From Deltaproteobacteria bacterium (GTDB lineage: Bacteria; Desulfobacterota; Deferrisomatia; Deferrisomatales; Deferrisomataceae), in contig JAADGT010000168.1 of the NCBI GenBank assembly GCA_013152215.1, positions 1-7,546 on the forward strand: a stretch of 7,546 nucleotides of DNA, given 5' to 3'. The notes below the pieces were generated by a model. That model did not search any database. It was not told where the DNA came from and saw only the letters and a list, made by a program, of their open reading frames with translations. Both the position numbers and the translations under genes were made by a program. Shown here piece after piece: positions 7,185 through 7,546 of the stretch. Positions within the stretch are counted from its first letter, which is position 1. The number at the start of each line of letters is the position of its first letter.

Positions 7185-7320
7185 CTAGTGTCATGGAACT
7201 CAAGAAAGCATATCCCTTGCGACGGTGGGGCTGGGGGCTCCCTGCGAGGCCGTTCAGCGAAGGAGGGCCCCCCAGCCCCCCCCCTCGGGAAATATACGAA
7301 CTTGCGGTCCATGACACTAG
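7185..7320. mobile_element. MITE-like element, 136 bp, with 13-bp terminal inverted repeats
   Basis: The ends CTAGTGTCATGGA (7185-7197) and TCCATGACACTAG (7308-7320) are exact reverse complements. Weaker symmetry continues inward, and GGGGCTGGGGG (7227-7237) pairs with CCCCCAGCCCC (7269-7279), so a single strand folds into a long hairpin. TA dinucleotides at 7186-7187 and 7318-7319 fit the TA target duplication of the IS630/Tc1-mariner group. No transposase is encoded; short reading frames across it lack recognisable domains. It is probably a non-autonomous element moved by a transposase elsewhere in the genome. Confidence 0.7.
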
Positions 7321-7546
7321 GAAGCTTAAAACCCTCCGTGATCTCCCAGCGTTCCAAGCATGGCCACGCCTCTTTGGCGTCACCTCACGGCCTCGGGGGG
7401 CATGGGTTTCAGGGACCAGAATTCAGAGGTCAGTGGACAGGGAGAAGGCTCTTCGGTGCCCCGAGACGATCCCCGCGGGAACCCAAACTGCTTTCCGGGA
7501 GTTCCTGTCTTCTGTCCGCTGAAATCTGGTTCCTGAATCCCATACC
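7321..7546. repeat. Third, diverged copy of the intergenic repeat family, cut by window end
   Basis: Beginning with GGAAGCTTAAAACCCTCC just after the MITE-like element, this stretch follows the same order of blocks as each arm of the 6009-6486 palindrome. The blocks are an A-run with CCTCC, GCGTTCCA, CGCCTCTT, a CACCTCACGG block, TCGGGGGGCATGGG, then CCAGAATTCAGAGG. The 26 bases at 7416-7441 match those at 6251-6276 at 24 positions. It has its own inner inverted repeat, with CCTGTCTTCTGTCC at 7504-7517 and a CTGG end near 7529. No gene is seen here. A short extension may lie left of the MITE-like element, up to about 7184. Confidence 0.65.

Noticed and set aside
7147..7383. Short minus-strand frames across the MITE-like element as a possible transposase remnant
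   Set aside because: Too short, with no DDE or helix-turn-helix motif; the reading frames just follow the hairpin sequence.
6518..7522. 334-codon plus-strand frame opposite rbr and crossing the MITE-like element
   Set aside because: Antisense shadow of rbr continuing through repeat DNA; composition is L/G/R/P-rich and no start signal is evident.

Overview
The window is a very GC-rich, densely packed piece of bacterial chromosome. A multihaem c-type cytochrome, a flavo-diiron oxygen reductase, a rubrerythrin, PerR-type regulation and an Rrf2 regulator with a cysteine cluster together suggest an anaerobe of the broad Desulfobacterota/deltaproteobacterial kind. That placement is inference from gene content and style; no rRNA or other taxonomic marker is present.

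Layout. The plus-strand left half (1-4312) holds the 3' end of hisS, a small exported tetrahaem cytochrome, aspS, an Rrf2-family regulator and gap (glycolytic GAPDH). hisS, the cytochrome gene and possibly aspS form one tight cluster. The Rrf2 gene has its own sigma70-like promoter, which overlaps the aspS stop codon, and is followed by a hairpin terminator just before gap. The minus-strand right half (4289-7066) is an oxidative-stress module read leftward: rbr (rubrerythrin), then fprA (flavo-diiron protein), then perR. fprA and perR overlap by 4 nt, and the perR 3' end overlaps the convergent gap gene by 24 bp.

How the genes work together. FprA would reduce O2 to water, and rubrerythrin would reduce H2O2 to water. 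PerR carries the five regulatory metal ligands of the peroxide-sensing subfamily and is the likely local regulator. The synthetases and GAPDH are housekeeping genes. AspRS has the residues associated with the non-discriminating form, implying that Asn-tRNA is made through a GatCAB amidotransferase encoded elsewhere.

Non-coding content. The spacer between rbr and fprA is filled almost completely by a 478-bp imperfect palindrome (6009-6486). Its arms end in identical GC hairpins and in inverted arrays of about 8 bp units. A related third copy runs from about 7321 out of the window. At its edge sits a 136-bp hairpin-forming element with perfect 13-bp terminal inverted repeats and an apparent TA target duplication (7185-7320), a MITE-like element nested in the repeat. 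These repeats are the least explained part of the window. I see no tRNA, rRNA, CRISPR array, transposase or defence gene.
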